From Epiperipatus broadwayi (Eukaryota; Onychophora; Udeonychophora; Euonychophora; Peripatidae), in the NCBI GenBank assembly GCA_028023455.1, contig JAQFVV010006710.1:1-64000 (forward strand): DNA of 64,000 bases, in the 5' to 3' direction. A program made the position numbers and the translations under genes. This document shows, piece after piece, positions 48,316 to 61,802 of this stretch (position 1 is its first letter; every line of letters starts with the position of its first letter). A model generated the notes under the pieces. The model was given only the letters and a program-made list of their open reading frames with translations. It had not been told where the DNA came from and ran no database searches.

Positions 48316-51050
48316 AAAAGCCTGCACTGTAGAAAAAATTAATATTTCACAATCATATATATATATATGCATACTTGACAAAGTGTGGGTGCATATCTTT
48401 ATAATTTATTTGTTAGCAGTTTTCTTGTTTATTTGATGTTATATGCATCTGAAGTAAAGAAATATATATATATATATGCATTGTATATAGGGATCCTAGA
48501 TATTTATATACCAGGCAAAGTTAGTATTATGTATTCACCCTCCTCTTCCTGTGATTTATTTTTCTGATTACCTCCTGAGATATATGCTGTTATTAATATC
48601 TTTGCATTGGGTAAAGTGACCTTCCTTTCTATGCTTATTTATATAATGTTGCCTTCTAACATGAGTTATTAATGGGCCAATTTATTGACACTCCTTATTA
48701 GTTTCTTTTCATGTCTGGATGCTATGCATCATATATAAGCTTTGTTTTGTAACAGTCTTCCTGTATGGTCATATATAATGAGGTAGACTGATGAGTTTAT
48801 TGTTTATTAATGTCAATATGAGAGATATTTATATATGCACATCAGAATAAATTGTCAAGTGTTTGTAAACTTTAGGAGTTATTAACAGTACTAAAAGTAA
48901 ATTTAGGAAAAGGGTAATATTGAACATTTGTTTACTTCAAAGAGTTAATTACTATTTAAATCTTATCATATTAAAATAACTCTGATATTTAAACCATATC
49001 ATTAATTGTATACTATGTTGTTAAATTGTTAATAAATATTGTTTTATTAATTGTTAGATTTATCCAGCATTTTGTTTACTGTTGTCTGCTCTGCCAATTG
49101 TTATTTTTTCAAGAATCACTGTTCTCTGTGATCTAGAGGTGCTTTTAGATATATGAGTAATGGTACAGCTGTGCTAGGAACTTGAATTGATATCCTCATC
49201 AGTAAATTTTAAATATTCTAGTCTAGAGATCTAATGGAACATCTGATGAAGGATATAAGATTCTTGCTGTCCATTATAATACATTTATACATTATTAAAA
49301 ATTTTAATACAAGCCATAATTATTTACACTGCATAGAGATGATTGCTATTAATATTACAACATCCAAATGGAATAATTCTATTTCATACTATAAAAAAAA
49401 TGTGTGAAATTAAGTATATATATATTAATGGTTCAAATTTTGAATTAAATAATACAAGAATAGTTAATATAAATTCAAATAAAATAGAGCTCAAATAAAA
49501 TTATTGAACTCAAATATATACATTTAATCTAACCAATACTCTGATAATGATGATCAAGTAACCTAAGCACTGAAGGTCAAATTAAATGTAATTATTCCAA
49601 AAGTATTTTTAATTTGTGATAATATGTTGCACTATTTTCAGCATCTATCTTTAAATGTTGAATGGATAGAAAATTTTAAATTTTATTTAAACTTTTTAAT
49701 ACATTTAAATATCAGCCTTTCAAGCTATTGTGCATGCACTTTTTACTAATGTTAATAATAAATGAATACTTTCATTCCCCGACACGAGATATAGTATTTA
49801 TGAAAAAATAAAATGAATCCACTTATTCTTTCCAACCCAAAGTATTAACACACAAATAAACAACATAGTTTAATAAAGTTAAAATTTTTCTATACATTCA
49901 ACATTTAATGATAAGTGAGAAAATAGTCCAATATATTATCATGTCTAATATACCATCATCACAAACCTTCAGGCAAATCTTTTACATTTCTTTTTCTATA
50001 TTCAATTTAAAATTAAATTTTAGATGCCAAAATTTTTAAATAAAAGGTTTACTTCAAGATGTTTTATTATTGCCCATTATTGTCATTTTAAATTACTGCC
50101 ATTATCCTTGTGTCTCACCAGTGGATTGCATGGCTTCTCAGGCTTAATGGATATTAATGGGATATGCTTGAAATGAGTTTGAAAAGCAAAAATACAATGA
50201 ATTAGTTAATTAAAAAAATAAATTAACAATTTATTTATAATAAATAAATAAAATATGAAATCATGTTTTATATTTCTGTAACTGCTATGAAATAAATCCA
50301 ATACAAAATATTGCAATAAGAAAAAAAAATAATTATAAATATTAAAACATAAGGTTTTATGAATAAATATAAAACAAGATTTTACACCATAGCTACAGTT
50401 TTCTGCAGATGTCATATGAGTATTATACATGTGAACAATTCTTTAACAATATACTCCTGATTACATTAGTGATAATAGTGTAAATTGTAGATATTATAAC
50501 AGAGTCCATTTTTTCCCTTACAGCATGGTTTTCTTCTTTAAAGCAGATAACAGTGCATTCTAAGCAAATTCAATGTTTGTTTGGTTACAACGGCATAGTT
50601 TCAGGTCTTTTGAGTTAATGTCATTATATTTGTTGAGGTGGATGGAGTAATGAAAAATATTTTGAAACAATCAACTAAGTACAGCTATCTTAAAGCTATT
50701 TTGAGGGAAACTATTTTTAACTAATGAATTTTTTCACAGAATCAATCTGCAGTTTTCTTCTCAATTCAAGATTAGACTAGAGTCCGATCAATTTTCTTTT
50801 CAGATCTATTTAAAACTCATGTTCTCACAACATTTTTTAAATAATTAATTTGTAATCAAGTATGTATTTATTTACATCAGGATGTTTATTAAAAACATAT
50901 TTAATAAGTCCTAATTACAAGATTTAATATATATTTATTTGCAAAAACATGTTTTTCCATAAATATTTTCACAGTGTATTATTATTATACAAATGATTAT
51001 ATAATAATAAAAATAGTTTTTATTTATTTACAATAATGATGGGAAGAAAT
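48316..51050. other. Gene-free AT-rich stretch
   Basis: No coding motif or repeat recognised. Confidence 0.55.
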
Positions 51051-51182
51051 CATAACCATACTTTTTTTCCCTATGTCTTAGCATCAGCCGGGATGCAAAC
51101 CCACAACTGTCTGCAACCATACTTGCTTGCAAGGTGGTTGCAATGACCTCTCAGCTAACAATGCTTGACATAACTATACTTT
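51051..51182 (-). repeat. tRNA-derived SINE, TTGCAAG subtype, with 14-bp target duplication
   Basis: Body 51065-51168 (104 bp) lies between CATAACCATACTTT (51051-51064) and CATAACTATACTTT (51169-51182), one difference. On the minus strand the tRNA-like module reads AGCATTGTTAGCTGAGAGG ... GTGGGTTTGCATCCC ... TGATGCT. Acceptor strands still pair. A 7-bp stem GCAACCA/TGGTTGC surrounds the CTTGCAAGCAAG region, unlike a normal tRNA. It is 102-104 bp long, like the 28306 copy. Confidence 0.88.
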
Positions 51183-54100
51183 GAAATTTGTTTTTTAACT
51201 TTTTCAATTTTAGAGATTTATAATTATTAATAGCATATTTAGATTTGTTATTCAATTTAATACAAAAAAAGGCAAATTATTTCTTTAAACTTTCATCCAG
51301 AAGATAAAGCTGAAAGAATTACAACATAATATACATTTTCTTAAACTATACAATTCAAATTCATGCACTAAAATTAATTTTTCTCCTCTTATATTTTATA
51401 ACTTATCATTTTATCAATTATAATTTTACAAAATACATTTCTTTTACAAAATATTTAATAGTATTATTAACTTTGTAGACCAATTTTCTTTTAATTTCTT
51501 AATCAATTTACCTATGCATTTATCTAATATGCACACATACACATGTGGTAATCTATAAATTCATTAATAAATCTATCAGAGTATTGTATTAAGCTTTATT
51601 GATTATGCAGCTTTGTAATACAACTAATTTGAGCTGCCCTTGAATTTGTTATAATTCTATATATTTATTTTTATATAATCAAAATAATATATATATGATA
51701 ATACATTTTTTTTTATCTTTATTTTTATATAATCGAATTAAATAAATAAAAAAATGTCTTTTATTAATTCCCATCATTTATTTTATTCACCAAAATTTAT
51801 TTTTAAAAGATGTCATTTTATGTCAACTAACTTAAAAATAAATCATCCTACCCCTCTTCAACTTTAGCAAAATTCTCATTTTTCTAAAACATTGTAGAAG
51901 TAAATGTTGGTTTTCTTTTCCAAAAGATAAAATAAAAACATGACCTCATATCAATTACTTTTTATTAATTGATAGCACTTTACTTAAAGGTGTTTTAAAA
52001 TTTTATTTCAAAATGTATGTTTGTGTTTAAATATATAATTTTCTTAATTTGCAGTTATTTTTTAAATGTGGATGTATTCAAGACTAAATAAAAATATTAT
52101 TTAAATAAATAATTTTTGCAGAAATAATGATTGGTAGTTATGAAAATTTAAAAGTCAGTTATAATTTTATTCAGATAGTAAAAGGTGTCAATCAATTGGA
52201 TTAATATTTTTTTTTATATCTATGTTCAAAAATAAAACTAGGTTTATTTCTTGCCACCTGCTTTACAAGTTATTTATTAATTTTATTTTATTTTAGTATT
52301 CAATTAAGATTTTCATACAAACTTATAAAGTAAAATAAATCGGGATGAGGAGATAAACAGAAAAATTAGATGATTTATTGGAAACTTCAACCCTTCAATT
52401 CAATTTACAGCCATTTGATAGAAGAAAAAGTGACATATAACACACATATTTACATATACAGCAATAATGAATATTTTTTTAGAGTTGTTTATAATAATTA
52501 TTTTATTTAGGAGGCTAGAGCTAATTATATAAAAATGAATAGTCATGGCCTCCAGATAACACATTAATTTCATAAAAATTATAAAGAAATGAAAGAATGA
52601 TTTATTAATAAAGATTAAAAAGTTAGATGAGTTTATTGTGAAATATAATGGTTTTAGTAATATAAATGTTTAATTTGGATAACAGTGTTTCTGGTCTATG
52701 CATGAAAATTGCCATATTCTTCTAAAAATTGAACCTTTTTATATTCCATTACTATAATATCATAATAATTTTGTTCTCTCAACATGTTCAATTATGATTA
52801 AATAGAACTTTGAAAAATAATTTTTATATGTCTGAAAGCAGTGAAAGCCATCTTTTTAACAGTTGTATATTGTCTATTAAAAGATACTATAATAGTTTAC
52901 TCATGATTTTAAAAATAATTGCATATGTGATTATATGATATTCGAGTACTGAAGTAGTGGTTTAAAGACAACAACTCTATTTATTGTATTGAGATTTGTT
53001 TTCATTATACTACTTGAGAATCAATTCAGGAATATTAGTTCTTATCAGTATCTCAAATTAAATAGGGCTTAGTGATGCTAAATCTATCTAATAAAAAACT
53101 TTCCAAGTTATATATCACTTGAAATATTTCTTGAATATTAAGCAAGAAAATTAGTTTGATCTAAAAGATAAATATTAACACAAATCAAGATTTTGAAATA
53201 AAACTCTATGCTTCAACTATAGAAAATTATATAAAACTTAGTGAAAAATTATGGTGAAATCTATAGCATTGAACAACTAGATTATGAATCTAGATATAAA
53301 AGCATCAACTTCAAGTTTTATATACTATGAAGTTACAAATTTATAAAAATATAGAAATTTAAACTCTTGTCATTTAAATAGAAAGACATCAACAACTGAT
53401 ATTACATCAATCAATATCAACTTAAATTACAGGTTTAATCTTTAAAGCACCTAAATCTTTAGATGTTAATGTGATTACTTTCCTATACATGAACATCAGA
53501 CAATTATAACTACATTTATTAAATTGTGATGTACTTTTTAATTTAATTTTAAAAATGAAATGTGCATATAAACTTAACACTTTCCAAGATGTGCATTTTT
53601 TTGTTCTCTTTTGCATTGTTTATATTAAATTATTTTGTAAAAAATTAATTATTTTTTGCATATTTCACAATGATATTATATTTATTTAATTTGATTATCT
53701 GATGGTTTTGACTGTGTATAAATCCTCTTCGAGCTGTTGTTCTTTTTCAATTATTCTGAAAAAGACTGCTAGACAATCAAAACTGCTAGATAATAAAACA
53801 ATCAAAAAATATTGACAAATATGCAAAAAAAAAGAAATGAACTTTAAAAAGATTTATTTAAACTTAACACTTCTTTTTTTTACTTATGCTCACATTAAAC
53901 AAAATACATTTAAATTATGGTCTAAATAATCTTATTTTTGTTGAATGTGATTTCAAATTAAAAACATTTAGTATAAATAAATCAATGGATCCTTTTATTT
54001 GAATCTCAAATCTTTTCTTTAACAACTCAAATGATTTCTTATTCATCAAGCATGTGAATATTTTTTTCCCCAATACCACTAAATAATAAAACCTCTAAAT

Positions 54101-55589
54101 AAATATAAACCCATTTCGAGCCAAACGGATTATTTTTCCAATACCATAAAGCAATAAAAACATTAAAGAGATGCTCAAATGCGTTTTAAAGCAAATCATT
54201 TTTTGCTGCAAGTTTCTCTAGTCAGATCAACACTGGTAGATAATCTTTTTTTAAAAAGAATGCTCTCACATATCAATCTTATTAATGACTAAAAGCCGAT
54301 CTTATAAACGTATAAACACTTTTTTAAATATATAATCTTAATAAATATTTAGATAAGTTTCAAAAAAATTATTATGTTCGTTCAAACTTAGTATGTTCTT
54401 AAATTTCATATGTTCCTTACAATTATAAATTATACAAATTATAAAAGTACAGAATTAGGTATTATTCTAAATTTATATAGATGGACATCAGATATATTAT
54501 GCAACAAAGATTTCCAATACTGCTTTCTCCTAAGATCAAACTTTTTTCTATTCAGTTTATCATCTCAAAGATGTATGTCTCTATTAGTTTAATCACAGAA
54601 GTACTTAAATATCCAGAATTACTTCCATGTAATCCATAATTTTATTCTCAGTCAACAGAAAATTTTGAAAGCAAAATAATCTTGCTAAACTGGATGCCAG
54701 TGTGATTAGAACTGTAATGACAATTTAGTTTTTTAAAATGATTGGTGGTGTTTCTTCAGTCTAAGACAAATTCAAATGCATTATGTAGACAATAGAAAAG
54801 GAATACATTTTTTTCAGAAGCTAAAATATTAAAGCTTAATGTTTACTTAGAACCATATATAATTTCCAGTTATCCAGCTTTCTATGACTATAGTTTTCTT
54901 AAACAAAATATATGGATAGATAACTAAACTTTTAAAAGATAACTTATGCTTTCAGAAATTATACTCTTTTCAAAAACTCAGATTAGACGTATCTCTCGTT
55001 CTTTGGCACAATGCATATTTTTAAAGATTGCTTTTTAAATTTACACATCCATGAGTTCCAAAACATAAAAATATCTTTAATCTTTAATACATTTCGATTT
55101 ATTTTTAATATTTTGTATATGATTGATTAACTTTCTTTGAAGATGTTAACATCCTCATCCATAGCCAGATTTGTTTCATTACACTTCTAAAGAAAAAATA
55201 TTATATTCCTATCTTCTTCCATAATATATCTAAATTGTAATGATCAGATTAGCATAATTCACAATTTTATATTTTCTCTAATTATTTATTTACATAAGTT
55301 ACATGGGTGCCACCTGACTTTAAGTGCCAGGAAATAAACTAACATATATATATATAAACCAATATTTTATTCAATATAATAATATAATCATTACACAGCC
55401 CCATTTTTAATGCCAGACTAAATCACAGAGTACATAAGTTACTCCCAGTGAAAGATGGTAAACCATGCAATCTTACATAAACAAAGTAACAAATCATCAG
55501 TTGCACTTATTAATTGATGTACAATTTATTTTTTATCATATAATAATTTATTTACAAAGAATAATCATTAATTGATATGCAATTTATTT
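51183..55589. other. Gene-free AT-rich stretch
   Basis: The longest stretch without a feature in the window. No motif, long repeat or inverted repeat recognised. Confidence 0.55.
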
Positions 55590-58249
55590 CTTTAACCCAG
55601 TGATGGTGAACCTAAAGCACAGTGCAAGAGATGGCACATTCAAATTTTTTACTGGCACACGAACTATTCATATATCATAATTTTCTTCAAATTTTTTTTT
55701 TGTTGCTAAAATCTGTACTAATAAAAATTTACTGTAAACTAAAGGTAAAATAAATAAATATAATATCATATTAGAATTCAATTTACAAATAAACTCTGAT
55801 TAGAAGCAATAAATTATAGTATTTTAAGTCAAATAAAGTGATACTGGTATACTGTAGTATCATATTCTATAAACATGTCAAATGATTCCAATAAAACTAG
55901 AAAATAAACTCAGTAAAATATTTTATAACTTTTCAAAGTAATTTTTTTTCAAATCTAAAATAAAAGTAATCAAATGATTTTCTGTTCTAATTTTTTTTCA
56001 CCTAAACATGTTGACACCATTAATTTTTTTAACCACAATCAAAATCACAACAAAGGAATGAAATGTGTAATCAAGATCATCAAACGATATGTTTTTTTGC
56101 TTGAAGTTTTGTTGTAAAAGTGAAATGTAAGGATAATAATATATTTTAACATATAATAAATCTTTGATTTATAAAATTATTAAAGCTCATTTATTTTAAA
56201 TAAATTTGTTACCATTATATTAATATGATCAGTTGAAATAAAAAACAAAAATTATCAAGCAATAGAGAATTTCAAAATTGGTGGACTGGTGAGTATGGAA
56301 TAATTAACAAAGCACCAAGGCAGTATGTGTTTTATATCCTGGAACAGTTGTGTTGAGAACATCATCAGTAAAACAGCATGAGACCAATCATAAATCCCTC
56401 AGCAAAAAAAATAAAGATGAACAAAAATAATATATTGCTCAAGTATTTAAAAATATAAATATTTAATCTACATCTAACTGCTATTAGTTTTTGTTTCAAG
56501 TGTAATTGTCAAACATGGGAAACTTTTTAATGATGGAGAATATATGAAAGAAGCTTGGATGAAATATGCACCAGTTCTTTTTGAAGATTTTGAAAACAAA
56601 ACAAAATTATTCAGAGCATAAAAGATTTATCATTGGCTAGAAATACAGTTAAAGAAAGAACTTTGCAAATGGCTAACAAAATAACTTATGAATTAAAAAA
56701 TAGCTATAAAATCTTCTAGTTTAATTTCTCTCTGCCTTGTTATAAGTACAGACATAAATGGGTCAGCTCGTTTGGCTATTTTTATTCACTATTGGGTTGG
56801 GAATAATATCAAACAAGAATTGATGAATTTAATCTCATTAGTAACAAAAACAAAAGGAAATAGATATTTACAAAATAGATGTTGCCAAATAGTATCAGTA
56901 ACTACAGATGGTTATCAACTCTATTGGACATTCAATTTAGGGTTTTCATTGCATTATACATCAGCAAGTTTTATAAATGAAGGCCAGATTTAAGCCACTG
57001 TTGATATTATGAACATTGTGACTAAGTTGATCAATTTTATATCTACACATTGAGTGAAGTGGTTTACTTATGTACAACAATATCCAATGGTTAAGTTGAT
57101 GAAAAGTTCTTCAAAGATTTACTGAGTGTTTAGAAAAAATTAGACAGTTTTTAGTAATGAGAAAATCATTGAAAAATATAATGAATTAATGGATGTTGAT
57201 TGGCTTTCAAAATTAATGTTTTTTACTGATATGTGTTCACATCTACATGAATTAAATGTGAAACTGCAAGATTATAATAAGACAATTGTCATCATGTTTG
57301 ATTTGATCAGAGTATTTGAAGTTAAATTATAAATTTTCAACCTTGATGTTATTTCTAACACCTTCAAATATTTTCCAAATCTAAAAGAGTTCTTGACTGA
57401 TTTAGAATTTCCTGAGAAGCCAGATCAAGTAAAATTGAAGCAAGATGTTGATGAATTTTTTTTAAGATTTACATAGTTCAGACAATTTTCAGAAATATCA
57501 AAATTTATTTTATATCCAGACATAATATCAATGGATAGTCTCAAGTTAGAAATTTTTGAGTGGCTTAATTTAAAAGATATGGAAATGTAATCAGTCGATT
57601 TTCAATCCAGTTCTGTATGAAAACAGAAATTTGTTGACTTGGGGAATGAGTTAGAAACAATGGAAAATAATATCGATTATTGGAAATATGTTAAAATAAT
57701 GCTGAAGAGGAACTATTGACTCCTGGTATTGCTATTCCTAAAACATTTAATTGTTTAAAAAATTAGCGACCGCTATATTATCAATTTTCTCCTCTACATA
57801 TGCATGTGAATCATTGTTTTCAGAAACGAATTTAATTAAAGACAGTTCGAGAAATAGAATGACATGAATCTAGTTCAGCATGTACATTATTAAAAATGAC
57901 AAAATGTGAACCAGATATAAAATATTTGGCATCCAATGTACGACAACAAAAATCTCATTAAATAATATCTATGTTGATTTTATATGTTTATTTCCAAAAT
58001 TTTGTTTTAATTACTATTAATTTTTTACTATTACATTTTATTCAACTTGTGCTCTTTTAAATAAATATCGTTCACTCATATTTAGCTTCTTTAGAAATTT
58101 AGTTTAATTATTATTATTAATTATTATTTTGTTTTATTTGTTTATATTTTGATTTAATAATTGTATGGCACCCCAATCATTCAATAAATATTTTTTGGAA
58201 ATTTTTGGCATGCACACATAAAAAGGTTCGCCACCGTTATGCTTTAATC
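55590..58249 (+). mobile_element. Nearly full-length hAT DNA transposon
   Basis: Element 55598-58241 (about 2644 bp). The left end CAGTGATGGTGAACCT and the inverse of the right end CATAACGGTGGCGAACCT share the GGYGAACCT core typical of a large group of hAT ends; the right end has small changes. Flanks CTTTAACC (55590-55597) and CTTTAATC (58242-58249) match at seven of eight positions, fitting the 8-bp hAT duplication. Contains one broken transposase gene (56276-57962) on the plus strand. Confidence 0.88.
56276..57962 (+). pseudogene. hAT transposase, GTF2I-repeat/SPIN-like type, broken
   Basis: Pieces in order on the plus strand. WTGEYGIINKAPRQYVF at 56281 and VLRTSSVKQHETNHKSLSAK (about 56350) form the N-terminal zinc-finger region, with Cys residues lost and the RTSSV..H.ETNHKSL block kept. 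VKHGKLFNDGEYMKEAWMKY (about 56510) and LSLARNTVKERTLQMANKIT follow. From about 56730, ISLCLVISTDINGSARLAIF is the catalytic core, where the expected LDEST is LVIST, so the first acidic residue is lost. SVTTDG follows at 56905. Middle pieces include HLHELNVKLQDYNKTIV (57245) and FPNLKEFLTDLEFPEKPDQV. The C-terminal dimerisation end reads SSSACTLLKMTKCEPDIKYL ... RQQKSH (57870-57958). Stops and frameshifts occur throughout, but the length of about 560 codons is near complete. Confidence 0.85.
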
Positions 58250-59680
58250 ATTATACATTGTAGTATCAATATATTCATAGATACTGTAACACTTTGGCCG
58301 TACCTTTAACCCTAACTTCAACAAACTTAAAGATAATTCTACTCATGTATAAATTCAGAAATACAAACATTTTTTGACTCGCATGTCTTTTAGTACTATA
58401 TGGGATAGATATCAATGCTATCTTTATCACAATAATCATAAGGAGTAATCTTAAAGATAACTGCTTATATAATAATAACCATAAAGAGATAACCTTTTGT
58501 TCCTAATCCTAACAGAATAAACCTTCTATATAATAATTATAAGGAATGGCTTTTATTTAATACTACTACAATTTACACAAGGTGACTCATTCTGAGATCA
58601 ATCCCTAACTCATTAAACTGAAAGGAATGTACTCTTCCATATCGATGCGAACATATGTAAACTATTAAATATTGAATAAACAACTTCGCATATATAAATC
58701 CATCTACATAAAATCCATTTTTCAGTAATCAAATATGTTTACTTATGATGAGACTAATGGAAATAATTATATGTTAACTACGATTATTTAAGATTTAGGC
58801 AATTTATATGTGTGGATTACATTTACATGATTATAATTATTTTTTTACCTTTTTCTCTTATTAATAACTCATATAAAATTCATAAACTTAGCATACATAT
58901 GTGATATATAATAATTATTTTTTTTTAAAAAAAAAAGTAACAAAGAAGTTATTACAAATTCATTTCATTTTTAAAAAAAAATAACAGTTTCTTTAAAATA
59001 ATATCCAGATAATAAGCATTATTTACCAATTCAAATTATAAACAAGACATTTATTTAAAATAAAATACAAATCACCCAAAACAAATAATTATCACTTACT
59101 TTTTTCTAACAAATATTAAAAGTCCGTTTAGAGTGATAATTTTAAATAAGTGTTAATTATTCATTTCAGCCAGAGTTATTCTAAATATGATTCAAAAGTG
59201 TTTCATATTAAATCTAGCTAACTGTTAGTAGTGTTTTTCCTTTTTATTCATGAGGCATAGTAAAATCCTGGGATTTGAATGAAATAGTTTTTTTTTTTGA
59301 TTATTGAGAAAAGAAAAACTGATTTTTATATCAAAACTTAATTTCTTTCTTGAATCTCATTTTTGTTCTCTTTTTCAACCAAATTTGCATATCATTTTGT
59401 TTAGAAGAAAAAGAAAAAAATTTTTTTTTTATTAAAATGAATAATAGATTGTTCATTTCAAATATCGAACTTAAAAAAAAAAATAATGAAAAAAAAGTCG
59501 TAATTATTAATCATCCCGCATTTTATATGGCAATTATTCAACTGTTCTTTGATAACATAGGATTGTTTAGATATAGTTTGATAATAAAGTCTATCTTGAG
59601 GCTTTTTCTTTCATGGAAACTGTGGAGAAGAAGCTAATGGTGTGGGAGAAAATTATGTTTTATTTCTTCCCAATTGTAAG
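58250..59680. other. Gene-free AT-rich stretch
   Basis: Nothing recognised. Confidence 0.55.
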
Positions 59681-60777
59681 TAAAGTTGACAATTACCACC
59701 CACAGCAAGCTAGAGTAATCAATGGATGCCAGAAGGCTTGTGCATAAAATCCCCATCTAGTGCCTACTCATCCAATATCCCCAGACTAGTTTCTGGTTTG
59801 CGGCTTCATCAGTGAGGAGTCTAGGATCTGAGAGCACTGTATTTAGATCTTAGGATCTAATGCAACCCTCCAGAAGCCACTTTTTATCTCCACTTAACTA
59901 CAAAGCTATGAATCTTAAACTGAAAACACCTTAATGTTTTCAATCCAAGCCCACCAGCTTATATAGCCACATAGGTCTGAACCCAGTTCAATACCCATAC
60001 ATTTTGGTTCTTTAATAACCACAGCCTGTTAAGTGGAGATAAAAAGTGGCTGCTGGAGGTTAGATCCTAACATCTAAGTACAGTGCTCTCTGATCCAAGG
60101 CTCTCCACTGATGAAGGCTACAAGCCAGAAACTAGTCTGGGGATATTGGATGAGTAAGCACTAGATGGGTACTTTATGCACAAGCCTTCTGGAATTCATT
60201 GATTACTCTAGCTTGCTGTGTGTGGCAATATGTATAGTGAGTTTTGCCTATTCTAACAACAGCTATACACAAGCATAAGTAGGGGTGGTCATGTGATGTT
60301 TATTGGCTTAAAACTAGTCCTGCCTAATAGGATACTGGTGGCTATGGTTATTAAAGAACCAAAGACACCAAAATGTATGGGTACTGAACTGGGTTCAGAC
60401 CCATGTGACTATATAAGCTGGTGGGCTTGGATTGAAAACATTAAGGTGTTTTCAGTTTAAGACTCATAGTTTTGTAGTTAAGTGGAGATAAAAAAATGGC
60501 TGCTGGAGTGTTGCATTGGATCCTAACATCTAAGTGCAGTGCTCTCAGATCCAAGGCTCCTCACTGATGAAGGCCACAAGCCAGAAACTAATCTGGGGAT
60601 ATTGGATGAGTAGGCACTAGATGGGGATTTTATGCACAAGTCTTCTGGCATCCATTGATTACTCTAGCTTGCTGTGTGTGGCAATATGTATAGTGAGTTT
60701 TGCCTGTTTTAACAACAGCTATACTCAAGCATAAGAAGTGGTGGTCATGTGATGTTTATTGGCTTAAAGTTGACAAT
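59681..60777. repeat. Composite of three related units flanked by one 13-bp direct repeat
   Basis: TAAAGTTGACAAT occurs at 59681-59693 and 60765-60777. Between them lie an inverted unit (about 59694-60025), a forward unit lacking its start (about 60026-60308), and a full forward unit (60309-60764, about 456 bp). Each unit contains the core GAAACTAGTCTGGGGAT or a variant and the block GTGGAGATAAAAA(G)TGGCTGCTGG. Less AT-rich than its surroundings and without a coding frame. The single direct repeat around all three suggests insertion as one piece. Confidence 0.8.
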
Positions 60778-61212
60778 CAGTAAAATTAATGTAAAAAGAA
60801 TTCCATTACTCCAGAAAGCTATTATTAAAAAACTTCTATTATCTAAACAAAATTTCAAAAGTAATCTTTAACATTTTACAATATATAAATTATTTTGTAT
60901 ACACATTTGTAAATAAAATGAAAGTTAAAAACATTCTATAAATACTTATAAATTATTACACTTAATTTCATTCTCTATCTTAATACAGTAACTCTATTTA
61001 ATTTACAATCAAATTAAAAAAAAAAAAATAAGGTTTTAAAAGTGATGCATATTGTAAAAAAAGATTATATTGAGTTACTTTTATATTTTCAGTGCAGTTT
61101 GACAGTTAAAATTGACTATTTGTTAGTCTACTTTCAGAACAAGTTATATTTCTTTGTTTGATGAATTTATTTAAACATTTCTGAATTAATAATGTCCCTC
61201 TCTTTAGTAAGT
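60778..61212. other. Gene-free AT-rich stretch
   Basis: Nothing recognised. Confidence 0.55.
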
Positions 61213-61346
61213 TGCAATCTTTAGTGTCTATATAAACATATTAGATCATAGATAAAGGTGAATATCCACCTTTATTATAAAAAGGAGGTTTCCATGACAT
61301 CCAATTGAAATTCTTGATTGTTGTTGTTTGGTATTGTTTAGATGTG
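61213..61346 (+). repeat. Dispersed repeat E, longer form
   Basis: Starts CTTTAGTGTCTATATAAACA as at 5153 and continues to AAAAGGAGGTTTCCATGACA and the GATTGTTGTTGTTTGGTATT block. More diverged than the copy at 61717. Confidence 0.7.
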
Positions 61347-61716
61347 GATTGCTCTCAAGTATTTACAAGTATATAGAAAGTATTTATACATAATAAAACT
61401 ATTGATAGTAAAATTAATGTTATTTACACTTTTAGCAAAAGTTTGGATTCACAATAAAGGGCAAAATATTTATTCCTGAAATCTAAAAAAAATCACAAAT
61501 TCCAAAAAGTCTTAGAAATATGATTCAGTTTCAAAGCATCTTAAGTTCATTGCAGTTTTATTCAAACATTATTTGATTTTTAAAAAATTTCAGTTGAGTG
61601 TAATGATGGAATGGTGGACCTTATTACTGATATCTATTAATTGTGACTCTTCTGGTACTTTTGTAGTTCAAACTTCATATAAATTCCCAAGCATCAAACC
61701 TTTATATATATATATT

Positions 61717-61802
61717 GTTAAAAGGTTGCCTTGACAACAGTTTGAATTTTTTGATTGTTATTGATTTTGGGATTGTCTAAGTGTTGACTGGTTTTTAATA
61801 TA
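61717..61802 (+). repeat. Dispersed repeat E, single arm
   Basis: TTGTTAAAAGGTTGCCTTGA through GGGATTGTCTAAGTGTTGAC, set between TATATA runs on both sides. Confidence 0.8.

Noticed and set aside
59350-59637. 95-codon plus-strand frame
   Set aside because: Composition follows A- and T-runs (Phe, Lys, Asn, Ile); no recognisable domain.
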